Assembly: GCA_030998015.1 (NCBI GenBank)
Contig: JARWMV010000249.1
Span: 1-64,000, forward strand
Reading direction: 5' to 3'
Length of the DNA stretch: 64,000 nt
Source: Ceratorhiza oryzae-sativae
Taxonomy: Eukaryota; Basidiomycota; Agaricomycetes; Cantharellales; Ceratobasidiaceae
A program made the translations under genes and the position numbers. This document shows positions 33,584 to 45,300 of the stretch, in pieces. Under the pieces are notes generated by a model that worked only from the letters and a program-made list of their open reading frames with translations, did not search any database and was not told the origin of the DNA. Every line of letters begins with the position of its first letter. The stretch's first letter is position 1.

Positions 33584-34898
33584 TGTTACAAGTCAGGGTA
33601 CACTTAAATATCTAGAGCTTAAGCAAATGTAGATATGTTAGTATACACTAATTGTACTCAATACTTCTTAGACTAGAGTAAGAAGGCTCAAAGTAGTTGC
33701 TATGCAATCAAGTAACACTCAAGGTAGTCTTAATCTTTCACAGTGTAAACTGACTAATTTATAGGTATAAAGAGCAAGACTACTATGGTCAGGTTCCCTA
33801 AGATAACTAAAATGTAGTTCAGCCCTAGTTGCTTGGACTAACTGATACTAATCTTAATACTAGACTTAAGCAAAAGCTTATAGGATAGATGGTGGGCTGC
33901 CTAATGCATGTACTTCCTCAGCTACAGGTACTTAGATTTTCTCTAATAGCTGGTACTTAATGTCACACTCAATCAGGCAATATTGTATCCTTATATAACT
34001 CAGTATATAAGATACAATGACTCAGACAGTATATAACTAATATGGTACTATATTCCTCAGTACTAGTTATATAAGAAATCACACACAGACAAGAGAAAAT
34101 AGAAAGAGAAAAAGGAAACCAATAACCAGTCTGGGTTGAGTAGAGTAGTGAAGGGGGGTGGTCTGGAAGGGCCTCAGAGGAGGTCCTTTTACACCCTGAG
34201 GAGGGCATTCCAGAGCCAAATAGATACATGCATGCCAGTGCGATCATCAAAAGAGGGTACTGCTATACTTGGGGTACACCCTAGCCCAGTATAGGATAAA
34301 AGAGTAAAGACAGGGTGTGGATCGAAGGCATTGATGCATCTGAGACCTGCTATTGGCTTGTAGATCATATTATCATAGTATATACATGTAATGAATGGAG
34401 GCTACATCTCAGTGAGTCATAAAGTGAGTCAGAGAAGCTTCTGGATCAATTTGGGAAGCTCTCCTGACTCACTGGAGTCATTAGATCTTGATTGATGGTC
34501 CAGTAAGATTCTAATGATCTTCGGGCCATTCCGGTGTGAGGATCAGGTGGATCGCGACGATCTTCGGGCAGCAGATACCGCCGAAGATTAGCTATCGATA
34601 GAGCACAAGATCGCTTTGATAGCATAAGCAGTTGCCGAGATATGAGCAGTGCGATGTTGTAATCAATATCTCCTGATAAGAGGAAATATCACAACCTCTG
34701 TATCTCTCTGAGATCTTATTGTAAAAACTTAATAAAATATGCGTTGGAGAGTGAGAAATTTGTACTATTTAATGGAACAGAAAATAGTACAATTCAGAGT
34801 GCATACAAATTCAAGTATTTCACAATTTAATTACAGAGGCATCGCTTGAGGTTGGCAGAGCAGACTAAAATAATAGAAAATGTTAGTGATCCATAACA
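33584..34898 (-). repeat. gypsy-1 family LTR (LTR3), left half of a double-LTR structure
   Basis: A 1315-bp LTR copy with TGTTAC and ATAACA ends. More CpG sites are lost than in LTR2 and the TATA box is changed (TGTAAAAGG on the element strand). The left flank is TTGAC. On its right the LTR terminus is followed with no gap by an inverted LTR segment (next entry). Confidence 0.92.
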
Positions 34899-36218
34899 CG
34901 CAACCCACCAGATCCTTGTGCCAGAATAGCCCAAAGATCATTAGAATCTTACTGGACCATCAATCAAGATCTAATGACTCCAGTGAGTCAGGAGAGCTTC
35001 CCAAATTGATCCAGAAGCTTCTCTGACTCACTTTATGACTCACTGAGATGTAGCCTCCATTCATTACATGTATATACTATGATAATATGATCTACAAGCC
35101 AATAGCAGGTCTCAGATGCATCAATGCCTTCGATCCACACCCTGTCTTTACTCTTTTATCCTATACTGGGCTAGGGTGTACCCCAAGTATAGCAGTACCC
35201 TCTTTTGATGATCGCACTGGCATGCATGTATCTATTTGGCTCTGGAATGCCCTCCTCAGGGTATAAAAGGACCTCCTCTGAGGCCCTTCCAGACCACCTT
35301 CCCTTCACTACTCTACTCAACCCAGACTGGTTATTGGTTTCCTTTTTCTCTTTCTATTTTCTCTTGTCTGTGTGTGATTTCTTATATAACTAGTACTGAG
35401 GAATAAAGTACCATATTAGTTATATACTGTCTGAGTCATTGTATCTTATATACTGAGTTATATAAGGATACAATATTGCCTGATTGAGTGTGACATTAAG
35501 TACCAGCTATTAGAGAAAATCTAAGTACCTGTAGCTGAGGAAGTACATGCATTAGGCAGCCCACCATCTATCCTATAAGCTATCACTTAAGCCTAGTATT
35601 AAGATTAGTATCAGTTAGTCCAAGCAACTAGGGCTGAACTACATTTAAGATATCTAAGGGAACCTGACCATAGTAGTCTTGCTCTTTATACCTATAAATT
35701 AGTCAGTTTACACTGTGAAAGATTAAGACTACCTTGAGTGTTACTTGATTGCATTGCAACTATTTTGAGCCTTCTTACTCTAGTCTAAGAAGTATTGAGT
35801 ACAATTAGTGTATACTAACATATCTACATTTGCTTAAGCTCTAGATATTCAAGTGTACCCTGACCTGTAACATTGCAACAATCTTCAGGCAGCAGATACT
35901 GCCAAAGATTGGCTATCAATAGAGCATAAGATTGCTTTGATGGCATAAGCGGTTGCCAAGATATGAGCAGTGCAATGTTGTAATCAATATTTCCTGATAG
36001 GAGGAAATATTGCAACCTCTATATCTCTCTGAGATCTTATTGTAAAAACTTAATAAAATATGCTTTAGAAAGCAGTGAATTTGTACTATTTAATGGAACA
36101 CAAAATATTACAATTGAGGCACATACAAATTCAAGTAATTCACAATTTAATTACAGAGGCATCAATTGAGGTTGGCACAGCAGACTAAAATAATAGAAAA
36201 TGTTAGTAATCCATAACA
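34899..36218. repeat. Rearranged LTR: inverted 5' three quarters plus direct 3' quarter
   Basis: 34899-35872 is the reverse complement of LTR positions equivalent to 33584-34556 of LTR3; 35873-36218 is a direct copy of 34552-34898. The inverted part ends exactly at the LTR terminus (GTAACA at 35872). The internal breakpoint shows a 5-base overlap (TTGCG, read back from 34903, and TTGCA at 35873), so the total length is one LTR plus 5 bp. CpG is almost entirely lost in the direct part. The rightmost flank is CTAAT. Confidence 0.9.
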
Positions 36219-37175
36219 CTAATCAATAGAAGCTGCCGCAGAGCTGTGGAATTTCACATCAAAGTTGAAATACATCTTGGTAAGCAGTCTGGAACATTCT
36301 GTGAGTCATGTGATACAGTTGTCCCATAAAAGGAAAGTGTGTTTTTAAAAATGTTCTTAAAAATGTAGTAAATTGAGAAAATCTTATGTGATGAATATAT
36401 GCATGTCAGGTTGTGACAGGCCAGTTAAAGCAAATTTTACCTTACTGCTCTTCTCCAGTGTGGCAGCTGTGGCCAATGCTACTGTGCCTGTCACTAATAA
36501 CCATCTTGGATGGTATCAAAGGGGATAGATGTGCTGCCATGATCCATTTAGCCACTAAATAAATTCCTAAGTTTTTGTCTGGAGATCTGACCTCAAGCAT
36601 GTTTTTTGTTTAAGATATCCATAAATAATACTGAATTGTCCACCTTGGTGGGGGTGTTTAGGGTAGATGAGGTGATGTAGTGCCACAGGCGGCCATGTGA
36701 TCTTACAGTTGCTGATTCCTATGATTGTGACAATTTTGGCTTGGGTTGTAAGAATAATCCGGGAGAATCCCGAACTCTTCTGAATAACCAGTGTTTTCAA
36801 TAAACAATCACACGGGAAACTCAGCGAGTCTGCCTTCCTTTCCTTAAGCTCACGGCTTTTAGCCCTATCAACTCAAAAATGGAAGTAGAAGACCTTTGTG
36901 CGAAGCTAACGGAACAATCTCCTCGAGAAGCCATCCTTGCTGCCACATTTCTGTTGAAATTCCGGCTAAATTCTTGAGTGTAGCATTTCAAGCTTGTCGG
37001 TTGAAATACATAAAAAGCATTCAATATGTAGAGGTGGCACAGCTCAACTCGGTAAGCCCGTGTTCGTGCCGGGGTCCAGGTTGTGAATATCCATAGAGCT
37101 AGCGATAGACGAACAGGTATATAACCTAGCAAGAAATCGCCTCTTAGCCCACCATCTTGCCTTCGACATAGTATA
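36219..37175. other. Transition from repeat to gene DNA
   Basis: CpG-poor to about 36740, then normal. No convincing gene; the 175-codon minus-strand frame at 36821-37348 is the complement of the secreted-protein gene region and has no recognisable domain. Confidence 0.45.
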
Positions 37176-37525
37176 ATGCGTTTTACTCTGCTGGTGATCC
37201 TCACTGCCACCCCTGTATTATTCGTCTCCGCGTTACCCGCCACGGACAATGAAGTAAATTGGTTAAATGTTCGGTCGATACCATGTGAAGAGTCCCAAGA
37301 GGTATAAGCATATGCTGTCAGAACATCCCCCGGTGTAATGGTTGGCAACCGTCTATCCTACAACTACTTCAGTGGCTTTCTAACTATATTTCTAGAGCGC
37401 AAATTATGCAAGAGCAACGTGAGTTCATTCCAGTTCGTCGAGGCAATGCTAACCTCGCTCCTCTAATCTAGTGCCTTGCTGGTCAGTGCCATTGTTCCTG
37501 CCACTGGATACCCGTCATCAACTAG
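37176..37525 (+). CDS. Small secreted cysteine-rich protein 1
   Basis: Three exons: 37176-37301 (42 codons), 37398-37418 (7 codons) and 37472-37525 (17 codons plus stop), joined by GT-AG introns of 96 and 53 bp in phase 0. The 66-residue product starts with a signal peptide (MRFTLLVILTATPVLFVSA). The mature part has six cysteines; the last exon begins with Cys and reads C-x4-C-x-C-x-C, preceded across the intron by C-x3. The same last-exon pattern, intron phase and signal-peptide start (MRFT) recur in the gene at 40201, so they are probably paralogues. Spacing resembles small disulfide-rich defensin-like or effector-like proteins, but a function is not shown. Confidence 0.65.
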
Positions 37526-40200
37526 TATAGTTATTGTAAGTCTACTCTCAATCTCTCCAGACGGCTCCAAACGCAAGGTCGTTGCTGGTGATTGGTTGGC
37601 AGCCCGGTTGACCTTTTTGTCACGGCCAGCAAGCAACCTTGATCAATCAAAGTGTATTTACTCCGTGTCCGAGAGGTGCGAAAGCCCGACAGGGGATATC
37701 TAGAACGTAGAATATCAGTTCGGCTTCGTGCAAATATTGCATTTTCGATGAACATACTTGAAAACCTCAGGTGCAGGAATCTGCGGTCCGGGACATCTTT
37801 TTTTTGTTTACCATCAGTGCAAAACCAGCGTCATCCGTGCGAAAAGAGACCCAGACCGCGATGTATAAAATCGCCGTCGGTACCGATGCTACACAACAAA
37901 AACCAGGTCGTGACGTGCTCCACAGATTCGGTCTAATTTTCGACGGAAAAGCAACCCAATTAATTGTAGCCATCGCCTCGAAAACCAGCTTATCTAGGAG
38001 CTCCAGAAAATTGCTCGTTCCAGACGTTGGGAGATACATACTCATATAACCACTTGAGGGATTCTCGAGTCAGGTGTGCCTCATCAGCGCCATAATAATC
38101 GAACTCCAACAGTACGAGCTTGGTCTGTATCTTGGTTGCGCATCATCTTACCCACTTGCTACTCCGCAATTTTGTGGGGGCGGATGTTGTACTGTTTATC
38201 ATGTCTGCCGTGCGTCCCCCGTTCCCTAGTATTGGCACACTGGCTCGTCGACAACCAGCCCTACAACAAACCACCTGCACATGATCTCCTGCAATGACCA
38301 AATAACACATACCCTAGCTATTACGTGTCCAGTGGTTTACGCCACACTCATAACCCCCAATTCCGTCCCCTCTATGCGCTGAATATGCGGCCTGAGAAGG
38401 CGACAATATATGCAACACATCGCTCTCTATACTCCCTCCTGGGGGTTAACCGTTGCGCCTCCCTCATAAGAGCGTGCGGGTAAGGGGTGCATCGCACTCG
38501 CCCGAGAGGCAATCAGCTTCTTCAAAAGCTGGACTAGGCGAAAAGCCGATTTGCTAGCTCGAACCCCGGCTCTAGCTCAGCCGAACGAGGACATCGAGTT
38601 AGCACGTGCTACCAGCGCTCGATTAGCTTAGTTAGACAAAGTGCTCTAACTAGCTCTAACTAGCAATGCGACATTTGGCAGAGGCAGTCGCTGAAGCCTT
38701 TTCAATTTTTGCTCCAACGCGAAGACATTAGGGATCTATTTACGGGTAATTCAATAAATACGCATTGATTAAGCACGGGCTTCTCCAATTCAAGGAACTT
38801 CGAAAAGGTCTCCTTACCTTGTTTAGAGTACCATGGGTTCGCGTTCTGCCAGTGCGAAGGCTACAGTGCACTTTCACAGTGTCAAGTACAGTGAATAACT
38901 GGCAAGTTTAGGATGTAGTAAAAATAATTCTACTGTATATATATATCAAGTTTTATAGCCTTCCTGACGTACGACCAATGTGAGCTGGTGAGACAGCACC
39001 TGCGGAGGAGCACAAGCAATATTGAAATCAGACAAGCACCGGCGATTGAGACACAGACATATACATGCGACCGCAGGGCCGACTTTGCGCTTCCATCCAC
39101 ATCTGTAGCGCGAGTATATCAGTCTCGCGTTTATTCAGCGCGTACAGGTGGCTTAGCTGCACAGTACCGATCGCTTATATGCGTCGGTAACTCTCCATGT
39201 GTCTTTGTCCTCGTTCGTTTATTCACACTCGTTGCTTGTTTTCTGGCTGACTCGCAAAAGAGTAAACAGCCGAGCCTCGTACTCCTTTTCTGTCCCACCA
39301 CCGTCCCAGTGAAATTTCCTCAAGTGACTCCCACGATCCCCTTGAGATGTCTAACCCGCCCTGCGAGTCATATTCGAGGTCGGGCGTCGGTCACCACTTT
39401 ACCTCCTTTCGAGGCCTCGGCGTCCCCCACATTTACCGGGTACCCTCAAGGACTGCATGAATGCCACACATGTAGTATATAAACTCTCCACTTGTCGCCA
39501 TGCGGCCACAACGAGACGAGAGACACCAGCCTGGTTTTAGCATCGAGTTTGTACAAGTCCTACTGGTATTGCGACGGCATGCGTACAGCCAATTGTTGTC
39601 GGCGCCGGTCGTTATAATGATAATGCAAAGCGCTCCAGTGGTTACACTAGATCACGAGATCCGCTCAATTGCAAATTACTCGGAAGTAGTGGTCATGAGA
39701 AACGTAGCCTACAGTTCGCGGGGTCTAGCATGTATATCGTTTTTTTCGTACAGCTGACCGGCCGCATGCACTCTGCGAATCCAAGAATCAAGCAAATATA
39801 TTGTTGCATCATAGAAGCGAAGATTCTAATTATTCTAATATCAAGAATCGCCGGCGAACATTCGGCCTTCTTGGCGTGGAGTATCACATTAGAACCTCCG
39901 CATCAGTTCCTCAAGGCACAGCATGTGTACTTGCTCTCATGTGACCGAATTTCCTCAGAAGAAGTAGTTCTGATGACCGATTAGGAACTTCGTTCTTTGA
40001 AGTTCACATATCAGAAGTCCACTGGGAAAGGAGCTTGGTTACTGGATTGATGGATTGATGGAGGAGTCACAATGCCCGTCTGTCTGCCGGGAATACTGCT
40101 CGGGGATTTAGGGCATGCACAGGCAAGATGCCGACTATATAAGATCCCACGAATGCGCCCATCTAAGGCCAACTGAATTCGCACCAGCTATTCAATTACC
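37526..40200. other. No convincing gene between the two secreted-protein genes
   Basis: Short frames on both strands, including a 164-codon plus-strand frame at 38988-39482, lack domains and exon support. 40130-40160 has a TATATAAG sequence, a likely promoter of the gene at 40201. Confidence 0.45.
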
Positions 40201-40543
40201 ATGCGCTTTACTCCCATTACATTTGTTGTATTAGCATATACAGCCTTTGTGGTCGCTTCGCCTACCCCAGAAGGCGCATTGAACGACCTAACCGCTCGTG
40301 CATGTCCATCTGATTGTGTGGCTTGGTGCTGCAAACAAGCTTCATGCAATGGTGCGAGCTGTTTCCTACCGGGGTTCAAGCTAAAGGCATGGCAAGCTAA
40401 CTTAGATCCCATATTTAGGATATTTGCATTGTGACGGTAGCAAGGTGTGTTAGCTAACTTTATGTGTTGGTGAATACCCTTAGACTAGACATCCCCCACA
40501 GTGCTCCCAGGGTGCTTGCAAGTGCAACTGCCGATACGGCTAG
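40201..40543 (+). CDS. Small secreted cysteine-rich protein 2
   Basis: Signal peptide MRFTPITFVVLAYTAFVVAS from 40201, followed by ARACPSDC. The last exon (40502-40543) begins with Cys and reads C-x4-C-x-C-x-C, ending at TAG, with a phase-0 acceptor as in the gene at 37176. A middle exon at 40419-40436 with one Cys (C-x3 before the intron) would give the same C-x3-C-x4-C-x-C-x-C order, with a first intron of 101 bp (40318-40418). Alternatively exon 1 runs on with four more cysteines and splices at 40431. Without transcripts I cannot choose. A TATATAAG sequence about 65 bp upstream supports the start. Confidence 0.6.
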
Positions 40544-41396
40544 ATTGTGTCCGAATGCGCAGATCCACCTCGTTAGAACAAAAAAGTGTACCGTTTTTTA
40601 ACAAACATATCTATGTAGTTATGAAAGATAGGGGCTTACCGCGAGTTTGAACTTTATACAATCGTACGGATTTACTTTTGCTATATCGAGCGCAGGGCAT
40701 TCTGCATCCCAGCGTCGATGAGGTAGTGGGAAACAAATACACCCCTATCCTAATGGGTTTGTAACATGTATGTTATAAGCAAATAATGAATCTACCGGTG
40801 TAATAATATAGTCTTCCTCAAGTAGCCCTCTCAGCAGCTGTATTACAACAATGCTTCCTCATGGACGATTTACTCCCCCAGTCCAAGGACAAACTCACTG
40901 GAGTTGGGGAGAAGGAACCTTGCCGCTTCTGTATGCTCGATAAACATTACTTTTATATCCTTTGGGAAGCGGGCGTTTGTAGGGGCTTCGATCTAGGAGG
41001 TAATCAATCCGAAACACGGTATCCTATGACGATGTCCCTCAGTACAGCCAGACGCAAGGGAAAAGCGCGATGTATCAATCTCAAATTTGGAATTATATGC
41101 GCAGTTGGGATTCAGGTTTGTCCCAGAGATTAAACAGAAAGGGCCGAGGTAGGCCCGCTTGTTTGGCGTCATCGATTGCTACATGGCCAACCACGACACA
41201 ACATAACTGAACTAGAACAAGCTTGTTGGATTCCACAGCCTGGTATCACCCAGCTGCATCCCTCCTCGTTTACTCACGAATTAGTTCAGAATAAGACGCA
41301 TATAGGTGGATTTCACGCCATGAGTGGCCACACAAAGTACATCTGTGACAATTTCTTGACTTTGGGTTATTTGAAATCCTTTTCTCTCTTCCAGGA
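40544..41396. other. No convincing gene
   Basis: A 90-codon plus-strand frame at 40861-41133 has six cysteines but no signal peptide, no paralogue in the window and no clear exon support. The end of the stretch (41380-41396) is a T/C-rich tract plus CAG, a good acceptor for the following broken gene, so an unseen first exon may lie here. Confidence 0.4.
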
Positions 41397-41891
41397 AAAG
41401 AAAGCTCCAAGCGAGTGTTACTCCTGCCGATACTAAAGCTGATAGGAAGCTTCTGCGGTCTTTCCTGAAGCAATCGGGCGAGTCTGCTGTTATAGAAATT
41501 TTGGCCAATAGTCTGGATTATGCCACAGTTGAAGAACTCAACTCAGGTCTCTCCTAACCGAAGAATAGAAGATTTCGAGCCCGAAATTCATTGCGTCCGA
41601 TGCTATGAATTATACCTCGAGTCCCGGAACGGCTGGGATGAGTGCCAGGCTCCTCACTCCGACACGGAGGGGGTCGCGCAAGGTAGTGAAGACGAGTTAT
41701 GATCGGGGTTCGAATGTTGCAGAAAGGATTTCAACAGAAAAGATCGAATATGTATTTTCGCTCGACAAAAGACAAACGAGGAGGAAGTTGTCTACTATGT
41801 TGATGAGTCAGTGGATGAAGATGACGAGTTTTCTTTTGCTCAGGACCAGAATGTTGAGATGTGTGAAGATGTCGGTTGTGATATCGAGTAG
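41397..41891 (+). pseudogene. Broken gene for a cysteine/histidine zinc-binding protein
   Basis: After an acceptor at 41395-41396 the first piece reads RKLQASVTPADTKADRKLL to LANSLDYATVEELNSG, then stops. A one- or two-base shift near 41550 leads to the frame of 41520-41702, with IHCVRCYELYLES, DECQAPHSD and an in-frame TGA at 41700-41702. The same frame goes on with FECCRKDFNRKDRICIFA and a very acidic C-terminus to TAG at 41891. C-x2-C, C-x3-H, C-C and C spacings suggest a zinc-binding module. I cannot name the family with certainty. One frameshift plus one nonsense codon (tryptophan TGG to TGA would explain it) mark it as a pseudogene, unless the sequence has errors. Confidence 0.6.
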
Positions 41892-42388
41892 TCTTTTGTA
41901 TAGTTTACCCAAGTGTCAGCAAACGTAGTTAATTCGCTCTTAGGAGCAACCTAGACCCAGTCACTCCATTCATCTTTCAGCTGTAAGCTGCCTTTTGGGA
42001 AAGCAAAAGCTCTTGGCCAGCGATATCTACGTCAACCTGGGCCCGAGGCAAGCCTCTGGAGATGATCCGTGGCCGGAAGTGGCTAGGACGGCGAGAATTT
42101 AAATAGTTTTAAAATTCGAGCGTCCTTTGTAAGCTTTTTGCTGTGTCGTCATTGGGGCCGCACCAAGCGCCGATCAGCCATGATCGGTGGTATCAATCTC
42201 CCCGAGACGCGTCGGGTCACGTGGTATCGATCATCTTCGTGTTTTCCACCTTCATCGCGTTAGGCTTTGCACTCCTGGGTTTGATGAGGTCTCGATTCAG
42301 CACCTTACTGTAGAGACATTGAAGGCTACCTGAAGGGATACCTGGATAGCATAGATATAGTACCTCTTGGTTTACTTGGCGATTAAAC

Positions 42389-45300
42389 ATGGGTGTTCCT
42401 GGCTTATGGGACGTGAGTATATGGTGTGAGCACAAGCTGTATAAAATCCTATCTTGAAGCAGCTCATTAGGCATACTGGAAAACCTGAGGCTCTTGCTCA
42501 ACTTGCTATGCAAGGATTTCGTAGAGATCCTGCTGTCAATCCTCTGCAAGGTACGGGCTATGTCACTGTCTTTGCCCGTATTCGCTGACAAGCCCTCGCT
42601 AGGTTTGCCTAAGAATACGCCCCATCCTAGGGCACTGAGAATAGGAATCGATGCGTCCATATGGTTCTTTCATGCTGCGTACGGCCGAGAAGGAGAAAAT
42701 CCAGAGCTTCGCACACTATTCTTTCGGTAGGTGATCAGACCTCAGAGTCGCGGTCGAACTAATGGTTCGATGAAGTTTGGCTAAACTCGCAACTTTCACA
42801 TTCTGTCCATTATTTGTTTTTGATGGTCCTCAACGCCCTAAAACCAAACGGTTTGGCTGTTCCATTTCGCAAAGTCAACGGTCTATCTGATACTTCTCTG
42901 TAGGGGGAAGACGATCAATACGAGAATGAACTCTCTTGCGCCTGGGATGAAGAACATGATTTCTGCGTTTGGGTTCGAGTGGCGAACTGTATAGTACTTC
43001 TTTCTTGCATTGAACTTCACCTCACTGTTTTCTTTAGGCTCCGGGCGAGGCCGAGGCCGAGCTTGCGTATTTGAATAATATTGGCGTCATTGATGCGATT
43101 CTTTCCGACGATGTTGATAACTTTTTGTTCGGAGCCAGAGTAGTCATTCGCAAGTACGTCTGTTAATGTTACAGCCCAATCTTACCAGATCTCACTCCGT
43201 TTCCCTGCCTTGCTTCTTGTCCTAACCACAGCCCCTCAGGCACGCTATCCGGCAACCGCTCAAACCCCGTTTTGAATCGGCAGGGTAAAGATGATGGGAT
43301 GCACGTCATGGTTTACCGAGCCGAGGACATTGAGAAGGACCCTGCTTGCCGATTAACCCGAGGTGGAATGATCTTAATTGGGCTGCTCAGTGGAGGAGAC
43401 TACGACAGTGTGCGTCGATCCCCTTACTACCAAGGTTCCTGAAAAAGCTTATTCATATATTTTGGTAACGCCGTTTTCTGGCTTGCAGGGCGCCAAACGA
43501 TGTGGCCCTAAAACTGCGCTGGCACTTGCACAACTTGGACTCGGTGACGAACTGCTGGAGGCTTTTCAGACTCTTTCCCCAGAGCGATTCGCTGATTATG
43601 TCCCCGCTTGGAAAGAGGCGGTTGTTGAGGCGCTGCGATCTGGGTGCGCGACAGCGGAGGATGGATTTGAGGGCGAAGATGAAGACGAGGAGAGTCAAGA
43701 TACAGCCATTACCGCCAGTCAAGGCGAGCCCATATCTGCGAGTCAACGGAGTGCGACAAGTATCAGCGGCAACCAGCAAAAGTCCAAGAAAGCCTCCGGT
43801 AAGGCGAAGGCCAAGAAACCCCCCGCACGACGCCAACCTGCTCTGGCTGCCGGAATTGCTGCCAGCGACTTTCCCGATTTGACAGTTTTGCAAGAGTACT
43901 GTGCTCCTTGGACTTCCGAACGGGCCTTTGCTTCGGAAGCCACACCCAAACACCTTGATGATGACTTTCCCGCTAGTCAGGGCTCCGTTATTACTTCTTC
44001 TCAACATTCTACTGCCTCTAACTCAAGGTCTAAAAAGAAGGCCATGGCCCTCACAGCGAACACTGTCGGATCGGGCGGGTTGACTTCGGATGTGCGAATC
44101 GGATGGACCGGCGAACTCGCTCTCGGTGCGCTAGGACGGATCTGCGAACAATATTTTGAATGGGGTATTCGCGAAATTATCCAGCTTCGATTTCGTACTC
44201 TTCTTTGGCCGGCCGTCATTTTACGCGTTCTACGCAGGGCAGTCATGGAACAAGAGCGGATACGAGAAGCAGAATCTCGTGCAGTCACACCGAGGCCATC
44301 CACGCCGACTCGCAAGAGTGTGGAAACTGTTGTACCTGGTACTCCTAGACGGCTTGTGAACAAACACTTCGGAGGCGGCGATGATTCCGACTCGGGATCC
44401 GACTCTGAACCTGAGTCTGGCTTGACTCGGAGGGAACGAAGAGGTGGAGATGAAACCCCCAAGGCTAGGCGAACGATCTCAATGGAAGGAGACCAGGTGG
44501 ATACTCGGCAACTCTTACAAGCAGTCAAAGGCGAGCGAGAGCATGCGTCCACAGATGGGCTTCGGGAGCTTCGAGTGGAGGTTGCGCCCAAGCATCTTGC
44601 TCGACTGGCGGTCCGCGAACTCTTGGGGACTCGAGATCCAGCGCTGTTGGCAGGAACTATGTTCGATATGGAGGGTACACCCAAAGTGGATGGAGATGAA
44701 GACGAAGACAACGATAATGGCGACGAGGAAGGAGCACCACGGCGTTTAAAGATGGTTGACCCGGCTGCGCCAGTTCGAGTTTGGGTTCCAGCTGAATTAG
44801 TCGAAATGGTCCATCCTGAGCTCATTCGCGCTTGGAAGGAAAGGGGTACAAAATCCAAGTCGAGAACCAAACCCGCTACGGGCTCCACAACTCGGCGCAA
44901 GCGGTCTAAGGATTCTGAAACTGGGACGGGCAAGAAGGGAGGGGCCAGCACCAAAACGAAAACAAAGCAAAATGAGAAATCGAGAGCGCTACCTACCACT
45001 CTGAGCGGCGACGAGATCGGGGACCTGCCGGTAGTTCGGTGTACGACCTCTCGAGGATCACCGCCATGCGAACCGCCTCCGAAAGCTATTCTGAAATCTC
45101 GGCCCAACAAGCGTTCAACTCATGAAATGAAGATAACCGATAAACAAAAGAGTGCTTCCCGAGTCGTTACGCTTAGTGGAGACGAGACTGAATCAACTAC
45201 TCGCACCTTGGCTGGCCCATCGAAATACGCATCAACCAAGTCAAAGCCAGCTCCTGCAGATTCAGGTTCACGAACGACCAAACCTCTACCCCTTGGTCGT

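Noticed and set aside
33584..36218. Foldback or Helitron-like element to explain the inverted LTR segment
   Set aside because: Borders fall exactly on LTR termini with a 5-bp internal duplication, which integrase chemistry explains better.
36821..37348. 175-codon minus-strand frame
   Set aside because: It is antisense to the secreted-protein gene at 37176, which has a signal peptide, phased introns and a paralogue.
38480..38640. tRNA-like GGTTCGAGC (minus strand) near 38570
   Set aside because: No A box at a fitting distance and no acceptor or anticodon stem could be drawn.
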